A stretch of DNA of 64,000 bases from Limnohabitans sp. Hippo3 (GTDB taxonomy: Bacteria > Pseudomonadota > Gammaproteobacteria > Burkholderiales > Burkholderiaceae_C). Shown piece after piece: positions 54,006 to 63,820 of the stretch. How positions within the stretch are numbered: the first letter of the stretch is position 1; every line of letters begins with the position of its first letter. The notes under the pieces are model-generated. The model worked only from the letters and a program-made list of their open reading frames with translations, searched no databases and was not told where the DNA came from. The stretch is taken from contig NZ_NESF01000012.1 of assembly GCF_003063665.1 (NCBI RefSeq), positions 42,048 through 106,047 of the forward strand. Reading direction: 5' to 3'. The translations under genes were made by a program, and so were the position numbers.

Positions 54006-55679
54006 ATGCTTTCTGCCAAACAACATTTGCTCACGGCCCTGGCCGCCGAGCTTGAAAAACTCCAAACCGGCGCGGGTGCGCGTGCGGCCTTCGAATCGCC
54101 CAAAGTGGCCGCCCATGGCGACCTGGCCTGCACCGCTGCGATGCAGCTGGCCAAAGCCCTCAAGCAAAACCCCCGGCAGTTGTCCGAAACCCTGCGCAGC
54201 GCCTTGCTGGCCACCCCCGCTTTCGAGCGCTGGGTCGACGCCGTCGAGATCGCCGGGCCCGGCTTCATCAACATCCGTCTGAAAGACGCGGCCAAACAGG
54301 CCGTGGTGCACGAAGTGCTGCAAGCGGCCGAATGCTTTGGCGATCAGCCTGCCCAACCCAACAAAGTGCTGGTCGAGTTCGTCTCGGCCAACCCCACAGG
54401 CCCCTTGCATGTGGGCCACGGCCGCCAAGCGGCCTTGGGCGACGCGATTTGCAATTTGTTGGCCACCCAAGGCCAGCAGGTCTACCGCGAGTTCTATTAC
54501 AACGACGCGGGTGTGCAGATCAGCACGCTGGCCAACTCCACCCAGCTGCGGGCCAAGGGTTTCAAACCGGGCGACGCCGAGTGGCCCGAGGCCGCTTACA
54601 ACGGCGATTACATCCAGGACATCGCCAACGACTTCATGGCTAAAAAGACCGTCAAGTCGGATGACCGCGAATTCACCGGCAGCGGCGATGTGAATGACCT
54701 GGACGGCATGCGCCTGTTTGCCGTGGCCTATTTGCGGCGCGAGCAAGACCTGGACCTCAAGGCCTTTGACGTCCAGTTCGACAACTATTACCTGGAGTCG
54801 AGCCTCTACACCAGCGGCAAGGTGGATGCGGCCGTGCAAAAGCTGCGCGAAGCGGGCAAGACCTACGAACACGACGGCGCCTTGTGGCTCAAGTCCACCG
54901 ATTACGGTGACGACAAAGACCGCGTCATGCGCAAGGGCGACGGCAGCTACACCTACTTTGTGCCTGATGTGGCCTACCACATCACCAAGTGGGAGCGCGG
55001 CTTCACCCGTGTGGTGAACATTCAGGGCACCGACCACCACGGCACCATTGCCCGTGTGCGTGCAGGCCTGCAGGCCGCAGGCGTGGGCATCCCCGAGGGC
55101 TACCCCGACTACGTGCTGCACACCATGGTGCGCGTCATGCGCGGCGGCGAAGAGGTCAAGATCTCCAAGCGTGCAGGCAGCTACGTCACGCTGCGCGATT
55201 TGATCGAGTGGACCAGCAAGGACGCGGTGCGCTTTTTCCTGCTCTCGCGCAAGCCCGACACCGAATACATCTTCGACATCGACCTGGCGCTGGCCCAGAA
55301 CAACGACAACCCGGTGTACTACGTGCAGTACGCGCATGCGCGCATCTGCTCGGTGTTGGCCGCCTGGGGTGGCGATGTGGCCAGCTTGGCCAAAGCCGAC
55401 CTGTCGCCGCTGCAAAGCCCGCAGGCCCACGCGCTGATGCTGGCCCTGGCCAAGTACCCCGAGATGCTGACGTCTGCGGCCAACGACTTCGCGCCGCACG
55501 ACGTGACCTTCTATTTACGCGACCTGGCCTCGCTGTACCACAGCTACTACGACGCCGAACGCATTCTGGTGGACGACGACGCGGTCAAACAAGCGCGTCT
55601 GGCCCTGGTGGCCGCCACCGCGCAGGTGCTGCGCAATGGCCTGAAAGTGCTGGGCGTGTCGGCCCCGCAAAAAATGTGA
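54006..55679 (+). CDS. argS: arginyl-tRNA synthetase
   Basis: A 557-residue class I synthetase started at the ATG at 54006. [20 protein letters not shown] has the HVGH motif; [10 protein letters not shown] marks the KMSK-like loop, degenerate as usual in ArgS. The N-terminal add-1 domain and C-terminal DALR domain are complete. An open frame running upstream to 53712 overlaps the LysR gene and is rejected. Confidence 0.95.
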   Translation: MLSAKQHLLTALAAELEKLQTGAGARAAFESPKVAAHGDLACTAAMQLAKALKQNPRQLSETLRSALLATPAFERWVDAVEIAGPGFINIRLKDAAKQAVVHEVLQAAECFGDQPAQPNKVLVEFVSANPTGPLHVGHGRQAALGDAICNLLATQGQQVYREFYYNDAGVQISTLANSTQLRAKGFKPGDAEWPEAAYNGDYIQDIANDFMAKKTVKSDDREFTGSGDVNDLDGMRLFAVAYLRREQDLDLKAFDVQFDNYYLESSLYTSGKVDAAVQKLREAGKTYEHDGALWLKSTDYGDDKDRVMRKGDGSYTYFVPDVAYHITKWERGFTRVVNIQGTDHHGTIARVRAGLQAAGVGIPEGYPDYVLHTMVRVMRGGEEVKISKRAGSYVTLRDLIEWTSKDAVRFFLLSRKPDTEYIFDIDLALAQNNDNPVYYVQYAHARICSVLAAWGGDVASLAKADLSPLQSPQAHALMLALAKYPEMLTSAANDFAPHDVTFYLRDLASLYHSYYDAERILVDDDAVKQARLALVAATAQVLRNGLKVLGVSAPQKM

Positions 55680-55690
55680 TGGGACGGATC

Positions 55691-56341
55691 ATGCAACTCC
55701 ACAGCCAACGCGGCGGTACTTTTCTGGGCTTCATCATCGGCCTGGTGCTGGGTCTCGCCGTGGCTTTGGCCGTGGCCATTTATGTGACCAAAGTGCCCAC
55801 GCCGTTTTCCAACAAAAACCAGACCCGCAGCACCGACCAGGACGTGCAGGAAACCGAGAAGAACAAGGACTGGAACCCGAACAGCGTGTTCCAGCCCAAG
55901 CCACCCGCCGATGCCCCTGCCGCACCCAGTGCACCTGCGGCTGACGCGACCACCGACAAATCCGCTTCGGGCACCACGGGCAAAAGCGCTGCAGAAGCAC
56001 CCAAAGCCGAACCACGCCCAGCCGTCACCGCCGATCCGCTGGGCGATTTGGCCAAGTCCAAATCCGGTTTGAGCACCCCTGCGACGCCCGCCAATGCGGC
56101 CGACCCCTTTGACTACGTGATCCAGGTGGGGGCCTACCGAACCAGCAGCGATGCCGACGCCCAAAAAGCCAAGCTGGCCTTAATGGGTCTGGACGCCAAG
56201 GTTTCTGAGCGGGATCAAGCCGGACGCACGGTGTATCGCGTACGCTTGGGGCCCTTTGCAGACAAAGCCGCCGCCGAACGCATCCGCGCCCGCCTGGAAG
56301 GCAGCGGCATTGAAAACACCCTGGTCCGGGTTCAGCGCTGA
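55691..56341 (+). CDS. SPOR domain inner-membrane protein
   Basis: A 216-residue protein started at the ATG at 55691. A short cytosolic tail (MQLHSQRGG) precedes a membrane span (TFLGFIIGLVLGLAVALAVA) and a Pro/Ala-rich periplasmic linker (about 35-130), then a SPOR domain from about 140 (FDYVIQVGAYRTSSDADAQK). SPOR domains bind denuded peptidoglycan at the division site, so an FtsN-like role is likely. It directly follows argS. Confidence 0.9.
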   Translation: MQLHSQRGGTFLGFIIGLVLGLAVALAVAIYVTKVPTPFSNKNQTRSTDQDVQETEKNKDWNPNSVFQPKPPADAPAAPSAPAADATTDKSASGTTGKSAAEAPKAEPRPAVTADPLGDLAKSKSGLSTPATPANAADPFDYVIQVGAYRTSSDADAQKAKLALMGLDAKVSERDQAGRTVYRVRLGPFADKAAAERIRARLEGSGIENTLVRVQR

Positions 56342-56368
56342 ACCCGCCCCCTTATTTGGAGCATGTCC

Positions 56369-57037
56369 ATGAAACGCCGTCTCTTCTCTTCCGCCTTGCT
56401 GAGCGCCAGCGCCTGGCTGAGCGCACCTGTGGCCTGGGCTCAGGCCGCCCTGTTCAAATCCGGCAAGGACTTTCTGACGCTGGACCGTGCCGTCGCCACC
56501 GAAGCCGGCGCGGGCAAGATCGAGGTCATCGAGTTCTTCTGGTACAGCTGCCCGCACTGCAACGCCTTTGAGCCCAGCTTTGCCCAATGGGTGAAAAACG
56601 CCCCGAAAGACGTGGTGGTGCGCCGCATCCCCGTGTCCTTCCGTGATGACTTTGCCCCCCAGCAGCGCCTGTTTTTCACGATCGAGGCCATGAACCTGAT
56701 GGAAACGCTCCACCCCAAGGTGTTTGCTGCGATCCATGTGGAAAAGCTGATGCTCAACACCGACGCCAGCGTGCTGGCCTGGGCCGAGAAACAAGGCGTG
56801 GACAAAGCCAAGTTCAACGACATCTACAAATCCTTTGGCGTGGCCACCAAACTCAAGCGGGCGGTGCAGCTGCAAAACGAATACAAGGTCGAAGGCGTGC
56901 CTTCGCTGGGCGTGGCAGGCCGTTACTACATCGATGGCACCCTGGCGGGCAGCATGGACCGCGCCCTGAAAGTCGCGGAATCCCTGATTGCCCAGTCGCG
57001 CACCAGCCCGGCCAGCGCCCCGACCGCGAAAAAATAA
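56369..57037 (+). CDS. dsbA: thiol:disulfide interchange protein DsbA
   Basis: A 222-residue periplasmic oxidoreductase. The ATG at 56369 has GGAG at ideal spacing; an ATG 6 bp earlier is too near it. Signal peptide to about AWAQA. The active site C61-P-H-C64 sits in FFWYSCPHCNAFEP and the cis-proline in EGVPSLGVAG. It inserts disulfides in secreted proteins. It follows the SPOR gene and ends with a terminator. Confidence 0.93.
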   Translation: MKRRLFSSALLSASAWLSAPVAWAQAALFKSGKDFLTLDRAVATEAGAGKIEVIEFFWYSCPHCNAFEPSFAQWVKNAPKDVVVRRIPVSFRDDFAPQQRLFFTIEAMNLMETLHPKVFAAIHVEKLMLNTDASVLAWAEKQGVDKAKFNDIYKSFGVATKLKRAVQLQNEYKVEGVPSLGVAGRYYIDGTLAGSMDRALKVAESLIAQSRTSPASAPTAKK

Positions 57038-57080
57038 AACCCTGCGGGCAGCCCCGAGGGGGTGGTGGCCCATCGCAGAG

Positions 57081-57112
57081 CCCGCCCGGCCCAGGCCAGT
57101 GCGGGTTTTTTT
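57081..57112 (+). terminator. intrinsic terminator downstream of dsbA
   Basis: CCCGC (57081-57085) pairs with GCGGG (57101-57105), with inner GGCC/GGCC arms, followed by a seven-T run (57106-57112). Confidence 0.7.
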
Positions 57113-57187
57113 ACGCCACAGGCATGCCTGCGCCGCCGATACAGCCTGGCTTGCGCCTACAATCAAAATTCGTCACCAGCAAGATTC

Positions 57188-57826
57188 ATGCCCTCAATGA
57201 AAATCCTCCGCACCATCGGCCTCCTTGCCTCAGGGCTGGGTTTGTTCGGCATGCCCGCCTGGGCCGAAAAGGCCGACCGCGACAAACCCATGCTGATCGA
57301 GGCGGATGCCATGCGCCACGACGAGAACAAATTGCTCACCATCTTCACAGGCCAGGTGGTGGCCTTCAAAGGCACGATGGTGTTGCGTGGTGCCCGCATG
57401 GAGGTGCAACAAGACAAGGAAGGTCAACAAATCGCCCACGTTTGGGCCGCCCCGAATGAGCGGGTGTTTTTTCGCCAAAAGCGCGAAGGCGTGGACGAAT
57501 TCACCGAGGGTGAAGGCGAAATGGCCATCTACGACAGCAAGGCCGACGTGGTCACTTTGATCCAGCGGGCCGAAGTGCGCATCTTGCGTGGCACGGTGTT
57601 GGCCGATCAGATCAACGGCCAGAAAATCGTGTTCAACAACACCACCGAAGTGATGACGGTGGACCGCCCCGCTGCAGGCACCAAAGCCACCGACCCGCGC
57701 GACCAACGCGTGCGTGCGGTGCTGACCCCCCGTAAAACCAATCCGGCCACCACGCCACCTGCGCCCAGCCCGGCCATTCCGGCCCTGCGGGTCAGCCCCG
57801 GCACAGCTGAAAGCAGCAAGCCATGA
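57188..57826 (+). CDS. lptA: lipopolysaccharide transport periplasmic protein LptA
   Basis: A 212-residue protein started at the ATG at 57188 (or the fourth codon). Signal peptide to about AWAEK; the beta-jellyroll LptA/OstA domain follows ([20 protein letters not shown] to [13 protein letters not shown]). The last 45 residues are a Pro/Thr-rich tail. LptA bridges the LPS transport machine across the periplasm. It overlaps lptB by ATGA. lptC is not next to it in this window. Confidence 0.9.
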   Translation: MPSMKILRTIGLLASGLGLFGMPAWAEKADRDKPMLIEADAMRHDENKLLTIFTGQVVAFKGTMVLRGARMEVQQDKEGQQIAHVWAAPNERVFFRQKREGVDEFTEGEGEMAIYDSKADVVTLIQRAEVRILRGTVLADQINGQKIVFNNTTEVMTVDRPAAGTKATDPRDQRVRAVLTPRKTNPATTPPAPSPAIPALRVSPGTAESSKP

Positions 57827-58581
57827 GCGAAGCTGTGCTCACCAGCCGACTGGAAGCCCACCACCTGCAAAAAGCCTATGGCAGCCGCAAGGTGGTGCAT
57901 GACGTGTCGGTGCAAGTGGACAAAGGCGAAGTTGTCGGTCTGCTGGGCCCCAACGGCGCGGGCAAAACCACCTCGTTTTACATGATCGTGGGCCTGGTGC
58001 GGGCCGATGGTGGGCAGATCCTGATCGACGGCGAAGACGTCACCCGCATGCCCATCCACAAGCGCTCGCGCATGGGCTTGTCGTATTTGCCGCAAGAGGC
58101 GTCCATCTTCCGCAAGTTGACGGTGGCCGAGAATGTGCGCGCCATCTTGGAGCTGCAAACCAATGCACAAGGTCGGGGCTTGTCGTCTACCGACATCGAA
58201 AAACGCCTGACCGAATTGCTGAACGATTTGCGGGTGGACCACCTGCGCGACTCGCGTGCAGTGGCGCTGTCGGGTGGTGAGCGCCGCCGGGTGGAGATTG
58301 CCCGCGCCCTGGCCACCGACCCGCGCTTCATTTTGCTGGACGAGCCTTTTGCCGGCATCGACCCGATCGCGGTGATCGAGATCCAGCGCATCATTGCCTT
58401 CCTCAAGCAGCGTGGCATCGGTGTGCTCATCACCGACCACAACGTGCGCGAGACGCTGGGCATTTGCGACCACGCTTACATCATCAGCGAAGGCCGTGTG
58501 CTGGCCGAAGGCACGCCCGACGAGATCGTGACCAACGCCGATGTGCGCCGGGTGTACCTGGGCGAACACTTCAGGATGTGA
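57823..58581 (+). CDS. lptB: LPS export ABC transporter ATPase LptB
   Basis: A 252-residue ABC ATPase. Walker A GPNGAGKT (42-49), signature LSGGERRR (149-156), Walker [13 protein letters not shown] (169-180) and the QEASIF motif (Q91) are typical of LptB. It drives LPS extraction from the inner membrane with LptFG, whose genes are elsewhere. It overlaps lptA at its start and is followed 37 bp later by rpoN. Confidence 0.95.
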   Translation: MSEAVLTSRLEAHHLQKAYGSRKVVHDVSVQVDKGEVVGLLGPNGAGKTTSFYMIVGLVRADGGQILIDGEDVTRMPIHKRSRMGLSYLPQEASIFRKLTVAENVRAILELQTNAQGRGLSSTDIEKRLTELLNDLRVDHLRDSRAVALSGGERRRVEIARALATDPRFILLDEPFAGIDPIAVIEIQRIIAFLKQRGIGVLITDHNVRETLGICDHAYIISEGRVLAEGTPDEIVTNADVRRVYLGEHFRM

Positions 58582-58618
58582 TGCACACCCAGCCCGTTCT
58601 CAATTTGAAAGCACAGCC

Positions 58619-60160
58619 ATGAAGCCCGGCCTGTCGCTTCGCATGTCCCAGCACCTGGCGCTCACGCCCCAGTTGCAACAATCGATTCGCCTGCTGCAGC
58701 TGTCCACCCTGGAGCTGTCACAAGAGGTCGATCAGATGCTGAACGACAACCCCTTTCTGGAACGCGGCGAAGAAGAAGCGACTGCCGAGGCCTTTGGCCT
58801 GGACCAGGCCGACACCCATGTCAGTTTGGGCGACCGGGTCAGCGAAAGCGCCAGCACAACGAGCAGCAGCGACGACAGCGCCAGCGAAACCCGCGACGAA
58901 GCCGTGACCGATGTGGCCGAAAGCTGGGACGGCGACGGCAGCGTGGACATGCGACCCGACGACAGCGAATGGGGTGGCGACGCCGCACCGCGCCAAAACA
59001 ACGGCGAAGAAACCGCCGACGCCATCGACCTGGCCCGCAGCAGCGGCTCGCTGACCGACTTTTTGCACCGTCAGGCGCTGTCGCTGCGCCTGTCCGAAGT
59101 GGACCGTGCCGCGCTGCGCTTTCTGATCGAATCGCTCAACGACGACGGCTACCTGACCGACACCCTGCCCGAACTGGCGGCCAGCTTGGCAGGCACAGAC
59201 GACTACGAACAGATCGACGAACTGGTGCACCGTTTCACCGTGGCGCTGGGCTTGCTGCAATCGCTCGAACCCGTTGGCGTGGGCGCACGCGACTTGGCCG
59301 AGTGCCTGCGCATCCAGATCAAGGCCTGGCTGCAAGACGACCCTCAAGATGAAGCGGCCCAAGCGGCGCTGGCCATCTGCGCCCAACCTCTGGAAATGCT
59401 GGCCAAGCGCGACTTCAAACGGCTGGCGGTGGCCTGTGGCCTGAGCGAAGCCGTGGTCAAGTCGGCCATCACCTTCATCGCCCGGCTTGAGCCCAAACCC
59501 GGCCGCCCCTTTGTGCAGGCCGAGCAAAACATCATCATCCCCGACGTGCTGGTGGTGAACACCAGCAAGACGGCCACGCCCAAATTCCACATCCAGCTCA
59601 ACCCCGACGTGATGCCCAAGCTGCGCGTGCACGACATCTATGCCAACGCCCTGCGCGGCGGCAAAGGCGACAACCATACGGGCCTGCAGCAGCGCCTGCA
59701 AGAAGCGCGCTGGTTCATCAAGAACATCCAGCAGCGCTTTGACACCATCTTGCGCGTGTCCACCGCCATCGTGGAGCGGCAGAAAAACTTCCTCACACAC
59801 GGCGAGCTGGCCATGCGCCCGCTGGTGCTGCGCGAGATCGCCGACGAGCTGGGCATGCACGAGTCCACCATCAGCCGCGTGACCACGGCCAAATACATGG
59901 CCACGCCGCAAGGCACGTTTGAGCTGAAGTATTTCTTCGGCTCGGGCCTGGGCACCGACAGCGGCAGCGCCGCGTCCAGCACCGCCGTGCGGGCGCTGAT
60001 CAAGCAGTTTGTCGCCGCTGAAAAACCCACCAAGCCGCTGTCGGACAACCAGATTTCCGAGATGCTGAAAGAGCAAGGCATCGACTGCGCCCGCCGCACG
60101 GTGGCCAAGTACCGCGAAGCCCTGAAGATCGCGCCCGCCAACCTGCGCAAAACCCTTTGA
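58619..60160 (+). CDS. rpoN: RNA polymerase sigma-54 factor
   Basis: A 513-residue protein. Region I is Gln/Leu-rich (LRMSQHLALTPQLQQSIRLL), region II is very acidic (about 55-135), core-binding and DNA-binding parts follow, and the RpoN box lies near the end (ARRTVAKYREAL). The helix-turn-helix is LREIADELGMHESTISRVT. A longer frame starting at 58541 overlaps lptB and is rejected. The usual downstream hpf/raiA gene is absent; an rRNA methyltransferase follows. Confidence 0.95.
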   Translation: MKPGLSLRMSQHLALTPQLQQSIRLLQLSTLELSQEVDQMLNDNPFLERGEEEATAEAFGLDQADTHVSLGDRVSESASTTSSSDDSASETRDEAVTDVAESWDGDGSVDMRPDDSEWGGDAAPRQNNGEETADAIDLARSSGSLTDFLHRQALSLRLSEVDRAALRFLIESLNDDGYLTDTLPELAASLAGTDDYEQIDELVHRFTVALGLLQSLEPVGVGARDLAECLRIQIKAWLQDDPQDEAAQAALAICAQPLEMLAKRDFKRLAVACGLSEAVVKSAITFIARLEPKPGRPFVQAEQNIIIPDVLVVNTSKTATPKFHIQLNPDVMPKLRVHDIYANALRGGKGDNHTGLQQRLQEARWFIKNIQQRFDTILRVSTAIVERQKNFLTHGELAMRPLVLREIADELGMHESTISRVTTAKYMATPQGTFELKYFFGSGLGTDSGSAASSTAVRALIKQFVAAEKPTKPLSDNQISEMLKEQGIDCARRTVAKYREALKIAPANLRKTL

Positions 60161-60170
60161 GAGTATTTGA

Positions 60171-61487
60171 GTGAATTCATTGAATCTGTTCATGCCTTGC
60201 GCCGCGGGCGTTGAGGGCTTTTTGGCCGACGAGGTGCACGCCATCACGGGCCTGACGGGCCACGACCTGCTCACGGGCCGTGGCGGCGTGATGGCCCGCG
60301 CGTCCTGGCGCGACGCCATGCGCATCAACCTGCACAGCCGTCTGACCCAGCGCGTGCTGGTACAGCTGTCGGTCACCGACTACCGCAACGAAAACGACCT
60401 GTACAACGCCGCCAGCGAAGTCGCCTGGGAAATCTGGTTCACGCCCAAGCAAACCTTCAAGATCGACATCACCGCGCAGCACAGCCCGCTCAACAGCCTG
60501 AACTTTGCCGCGCTCAAAATCAAGGACGCGGTGGCCGACCGTTTTCGCGCCAAACGCGGCGAGCGCCCCAGCGTCGACACCAGCTGGCCCGACGTGCGCA
60601 TCTACGCGCACCTGACGCCCGAAACGGCCACGCTCTACATCGACACCTCGGGCGAGCCACTGTTCAAGCGCGGTTGGCGCACCGACAAGGGCGACGCGCC
60701 TTTGAAGGAAACCCTGGCCGCCGCCATGATCGCGGCCAGCGGCTGGGACGCCACCGTGCCCCTGTACGACCCCTGCTGCGGCAGCGGCACCATCCCGATT
60801 GAAGCTGCGCAAATCGCCTGCGGCATCGCGCCCGGTTTGCAGCGCCGCTTTGGTTTCGAGAAATTGCTGCCCTTCCAGAACCACGTCTGGCAAGGCCTGA
60901 TCGAAGAAGCCCGCGACCACGAACACGAGCCCACCGCCCCCATCTTTGGCAGCGATGTGGCCTTCCGCATGGTTGACTTTGCCGAGCGCAACGCAGAACG
61001 CGCAGGCGTGTCAGGTGTGATCGAGTTCCGGGGCGGGGATGCGCTGCAACGCATGCCACCCAGCGAGACGCCCGGCGTCATGCTGCTCAACCCGCCTTAT
61101 GGCGAGCGCATTGCCGCAGCGGGTGTGGCCGGGCGCGGGCGCGACAGCTTCCAGCCGGGCGCACTGGCCGATGCGCGTTCAAGCACCCGAGCCGCCGCCC
61201 CCAGCCACCACCGCGAAACCGCCCAGACCGACGACGGCAGCGACTTTTTTGCCCAACTGGCCAGCCACTGGAAGAAAAACTACAGCGGCTGGAGCGCCTG
61301 GATGCTCACGCCCGACCTGAAGCTGCCCAGCAAAATGCGCCTCAAAGAATCGCGCCGCGTGCCCATGTGGAACGGCCCCATCGAATGCCGATTGTTCCGC
61401 TTTGACATGATCAAGGGCAGCTTGAAGCGCACACCAACCGACGCCTCTGCCGACAAAACAGGGGATGCCGGAACGCCTGCCCCATGA
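60171..61487 (+). CDS. THUMP-domain class I RNA methyltransferase (RlmL-like)
   Basis: A 438-residue protein beginning at the GTG at 60171, or at the ATG at 60192. The N-terminal NFLD/THUMP region (about 1-150; FKIDITAQHSPLNSLNFAAL) binds RNA and the methyltransferase has DPCCGSGTIPIEAAQIACGI and the catalytic NPPYGERI (307-314). It matches the RlmL half of RlmKL, which makes m2G in 23S rRNA. Between NPPYGERI and the conserved end is a low-complexity insert (about 315-362; GRGRDSFQPGALADARSSTR) without visible function. It overlaps the PIN gene by ATGA. Confidence 0.87.
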   Translation: MNSLNLFMPCAAGVEGFLADEVHAITGLTGHDLLTGRGGVMARASWRDAMRINLHSRLTQRVLVQLSVTDYRNENDLYNAASEVAWEIWFTPKQTFKIDITAQHSPLNSLNFAALKIKDAVADRFRAKRGERPSVDTSWPDVRIYAHLTPETATLYIDTSGEPLFKRGWRTDKGDAPLKETLAAAMIAASGWDATVPLYDPCCGSGTIPIEAAQIACGIAPGLQRRFGFEKLLPFQNHVWQGLIEEARDHEHEPTAPIFGSDVAFRMVDFAERNAERAGVSGVIEFRGGDALQRMPPSETPGVMLLNPPYGERIAAAGVAGRGRDSFQPGALADARSSTRAAAPSHHRETAQTDDGSDFFAQLASHWKKNYSGWSAWMLTPDLKLPSKMRLKESRRVPMWNGPIECRLFRFDMIKGSLKRTPTDASADKTGDAGTPAP

Positions 61488-61906
61488 GTGTGAGCACCCC
61501 GGTGCGCCGCGTGCTGGACACCAACATCGTGCTCGACCTGTGGGTGTTTGAAGAACCCCAAGCCGAAGCCTTGCGCAACAGCTTAGAGAGCGGCAGCACG
61601 CAATGGCTGGCCACCGCCGCCATGCGCGAAGAGCTGGCCCGTGTGCTGGCCTACCCACAAATCGCCAAACGCCTGACGCACCGCCAACTGCCCGCCAGCG
61701 CCGTGCTAGGCCACTTTGACCGCTGGGCCCAACTGCAGCCCGACGCGCCCAAAGCCCCCTACGCCTGCAAAGACGCCGACGACCAAAAATTCATCGACCT
61801 GGCCGTGGTCCACGCCGCCGCCCTGCACAGCAAAGACGCGCAGGTGGTCTGCATGAAAAAGCGCCTGGAGCGCTGCGGCGTGGAACTGAACCCCAAGGCG
61901 CCCTGA
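61484..61906 (+). CDS. PIN domain nuclease (toxin-antitoxin-like, no antitoxin seen)
   Basis: A 140-residue PIN-family protein. RRVLDTNIVLDLWVFEEPQA (D12) and ACKDADDQKFIDLAVVHAAA contain the acidic catalytic residues, followed by CMKKRLERCGVE. This is the group annotated as putative toxin component, PIN family. Its ATG overlaps the stop of the rRNA methyltransferase gene by 4 bp, so it is coupled to it. No antitoxin gene lies on either side. Confidence 0.85.
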   Translation: MSVSTPVRRVLDTNIVLDLWVFEEPQAEALRNSLESGSTQWLATAAMREELARVLAYPQIAKRLTHRQLPASAVLGHFDRWAQLQPDAPKAPYACKDADDQKFIDLAVVHAAALHSKDAQVVCMKKRLERCGVELNPKAP

Positions 61907-62001
61907 AACCGCCGCTGGCTCCCTTGCGGGAGGCCGTCCCTGCATCACATCGTCTCCCCGAAAACCGCCATTCGTCTCAAGAAAACCCCACATAAATCCA
62001 A

Positions 62002-62053
62002 AATTTACGGCGCTTTATTCCCAAATTTACGCCAGAATTTTCCTGAATTTACG
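62002..62053. promoter_or_regulatory. three AATTTACG direct repeats with 22-bp period
   Basis: AATTTACG occurs at 62002-62009, 62024-62031 and 62046-62053, each 22 bp apart (two helical turns), just before the DUF4143 pseudogene. Regular spacing suggests binding of one protein along one DNA face, perhaps the ATPase itself or its regulator. Confidence 0.6.
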
Positions 62054-62066
62054 CTGGCATTCAGGC

Positions 62067-62899
62067 ATGACCAATCCTGAAATGTTCCCGCGACTCATCG
62101 CGCCGCATCTCCTTGAAGCCATGAGCGACACGCCAGTGGTTCTTTTGGCTGGTCCACGGCAAGCCGGCCAGACGACACTGATCAAGCAAATCGCTGGCCA
62201 CAGCGGCGAATTCCGTTATCTGACCCTGGATGACGCGCTCACCCTGTTGTCGGCCCAAGAAGATCCGGTGGGCATGATCCGCAGATTGGACCGTGCGGTC
62301 ATCGACGAGATTCAGCGCGCCCCAGGTTTGTTGCTGGCGATCAAGAGTGCAACTACTCTCAACTCGGCAGCCAAGTGGGCATCGACAACAAGACAGCCGC
62401 CAAGTATCTCGGCATCTTTGAGCAAATGTATTAGCTCCAACGCGTGGACGTTTGGGCACGCAATCGCCTCAAGCGCATGGTCAAAATGCCCAAACTTCAA
62501 TTCATCGATGCAGGTCTGCTGGCCACCCTCTTGGATTTGACCGCTGAAGCAACCCAAAAAGACAAAACACGCTTTGGCCATGTGCTGGAAACGTTTGTCT
62601 ATTCCGAATTGCTCAAGCATGCCAGCACCGCCGAGGGCGATTACCAACTGCTTTACTACCGGGATCCCGACCAAGTGGAAGTCGATGTGGTGGTTGAAAA
62701 CGCCGCAGGCCAGGTGGTCGGGGTTGAAGTCAAGTCATCGGCCACCGTCAAAGAAAGCGACCTGCGCGGACTGCGAAAGCTCGCCGGACTGGCAGGGGCT
62801 GATTTCAAAATGGGCGTGTTGCTTTATGACGGGGATGAAACCCTGCCGTTGGGCAACAACATCTGGGCGGCCCCGTTGTCGACACTTTGGGGCAAGTGA
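62067..62899 (+). pseudogene. decayed AAA/DUF4143 ATPase gene
   Basis: The start (MTNPEMFPRLIAPHLLEAMS) and GPRQAGQTT correspond to the DUF4143 ATPase family, but the Walker A Lys is Gln (GQTT for GKTT). The frame reaches DEIQRAPGLLLAIK near 62346; then a middle segment of roughly 150 residues is missing and the homology resumes in another frame (NYSQLGSQVGIDNKTAAKYL), meets an in-frame TAG at 62432-62434, and continues to the end (VWARNRLKRM to NNIWAAPLSTLWGK). At least three lesions make it non-functional. The C-terminal DUF4143 part is intact in sequence and could be made as a fragment from a GTG at 62444. Confidence 0.88.
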
Positions 62900-63031
62900 T
62901 ATGTCGCAGCCACCCGTGGCGAACCCATCGCGCGCAGGGGCGCGCTCCCACTGGGTAGACAGGCACTGTGTGGGCTGAGGCATGCGGTCCAACGCCCTCC
63001 TTACAATCCTCGCATTCAACAGGAACACCCC

Positions 63032-63808
63032 ATGAACACGACCGCTGGCTTGGAAGCCGAAGACTTTGACACCCTGGACAACATCCTGGACGACCTGCGC
63101 GAGCGCTTTGAAGAAACGCCGCAGTGGGAATTTTGTGAGGGCTTCATGGCGGCGCTGGTGTGCTGCCGCCGCGCCATTCCCGACAGCGAGTGGCTGCCCA
63201 TGCTGCTGGGCATTGATCCGGACGAGCCCGAAGGCGGCAGCTTTGCCGACGACGCCCAGCGCCAGCAGTTCATGGCCTTGTGGCAGCGCCGTTTTGACGA
63301 GATCAAGCTCGCGCTGGACACCCCGGTGGAAGCACTGGACGACGACAAGGCCTATGCGCCGGAGGTGATGGATGTGCGCGGTGCGATCGCCTCGCTGCCA
63401 CCGGAGGAGCGCGAAGAAATCGAAGACAGCGAGATCCCGTCGTTTGCGCAGGTGTGGGCCTTGGGCTTCATGTTCGCGGTGGAAAACTGGCCCGACGAGT
63501 GGGCCACACCCAAGGACAAGGACGCCGCCAAGTGGCACGACCTGTCGCTCGAAGCCATCGTGGCGCTGACCGAAGACGACGACGCGGTGCCGACGCTGTC
63601 GGCCTTGTCGGAAGACGGGCCACCCAGCGTGAGCGAAGAGCGCCTGAACGCTTATGGCGAGGCGCTGTGGGCGGTGTACGACCTGCGCGAAATCTGGCGC
63701 AACATCGGGCCCCGGGTGGCGCAAGTCATCAAGGAAGCCACGCCTGGGCGCAACGATGCGTGCAGCTGCGGCAGCGGGAAAAAATACAAGAAGTGCTGCG
63801 GGGCCTGA
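63032..63808 (+). CDS. UPF0149/YecA-like protein with C-terminal SEC-C zinc motif
   Basis: A 258-residue acidic protein. The N-terminal and middle parts (FCEGFMAALVCCRRAI; FAQVWALGFMFAVENWPDEW) are typical of UPF0149/YecA-like proteins, and the end is the SEC-C metal-binding motif GRNDACSCGSGKKYKKCCG. SEC-C tails resemble that of SecA and may bind SecB, ribosomes or nucleic acid. It stands alone on the plus strand with repeats behind it. Function is unknown. Confidence 0.85.
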   Translation: MNTTAGLEAEDFDTLDNILDDLRERFEETPQWEFCEGFMAALVCCRRAIPDSEWLPMLLGIDPDEPEGGSFADDAQRQQFMALWQRRFDEIKLALDTPVEALDDDKAYAPEVMDVRGAIASLPPEEREEIEDSEIPSFAQVWALGFMFAVENWPDEWATPKDKDAAKWHDLSLEAIVALTEDDDAVPTLSALSEDGPPSVSEERLNAYGEALWAVYDLREIWRNIGPRVAQVIKEATPGRNDACSCGSGKKYKKCCGA

Positions 63809-63820
63809 AGCTCCGCGAAG

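Noticed and set aside
57038..57187. Possible small gene between dsbA and lptA
   Set aside because: The frame running from 57062 is the out-of-gene extension of lptA through a terminator hairpin; no ribosome binding site.
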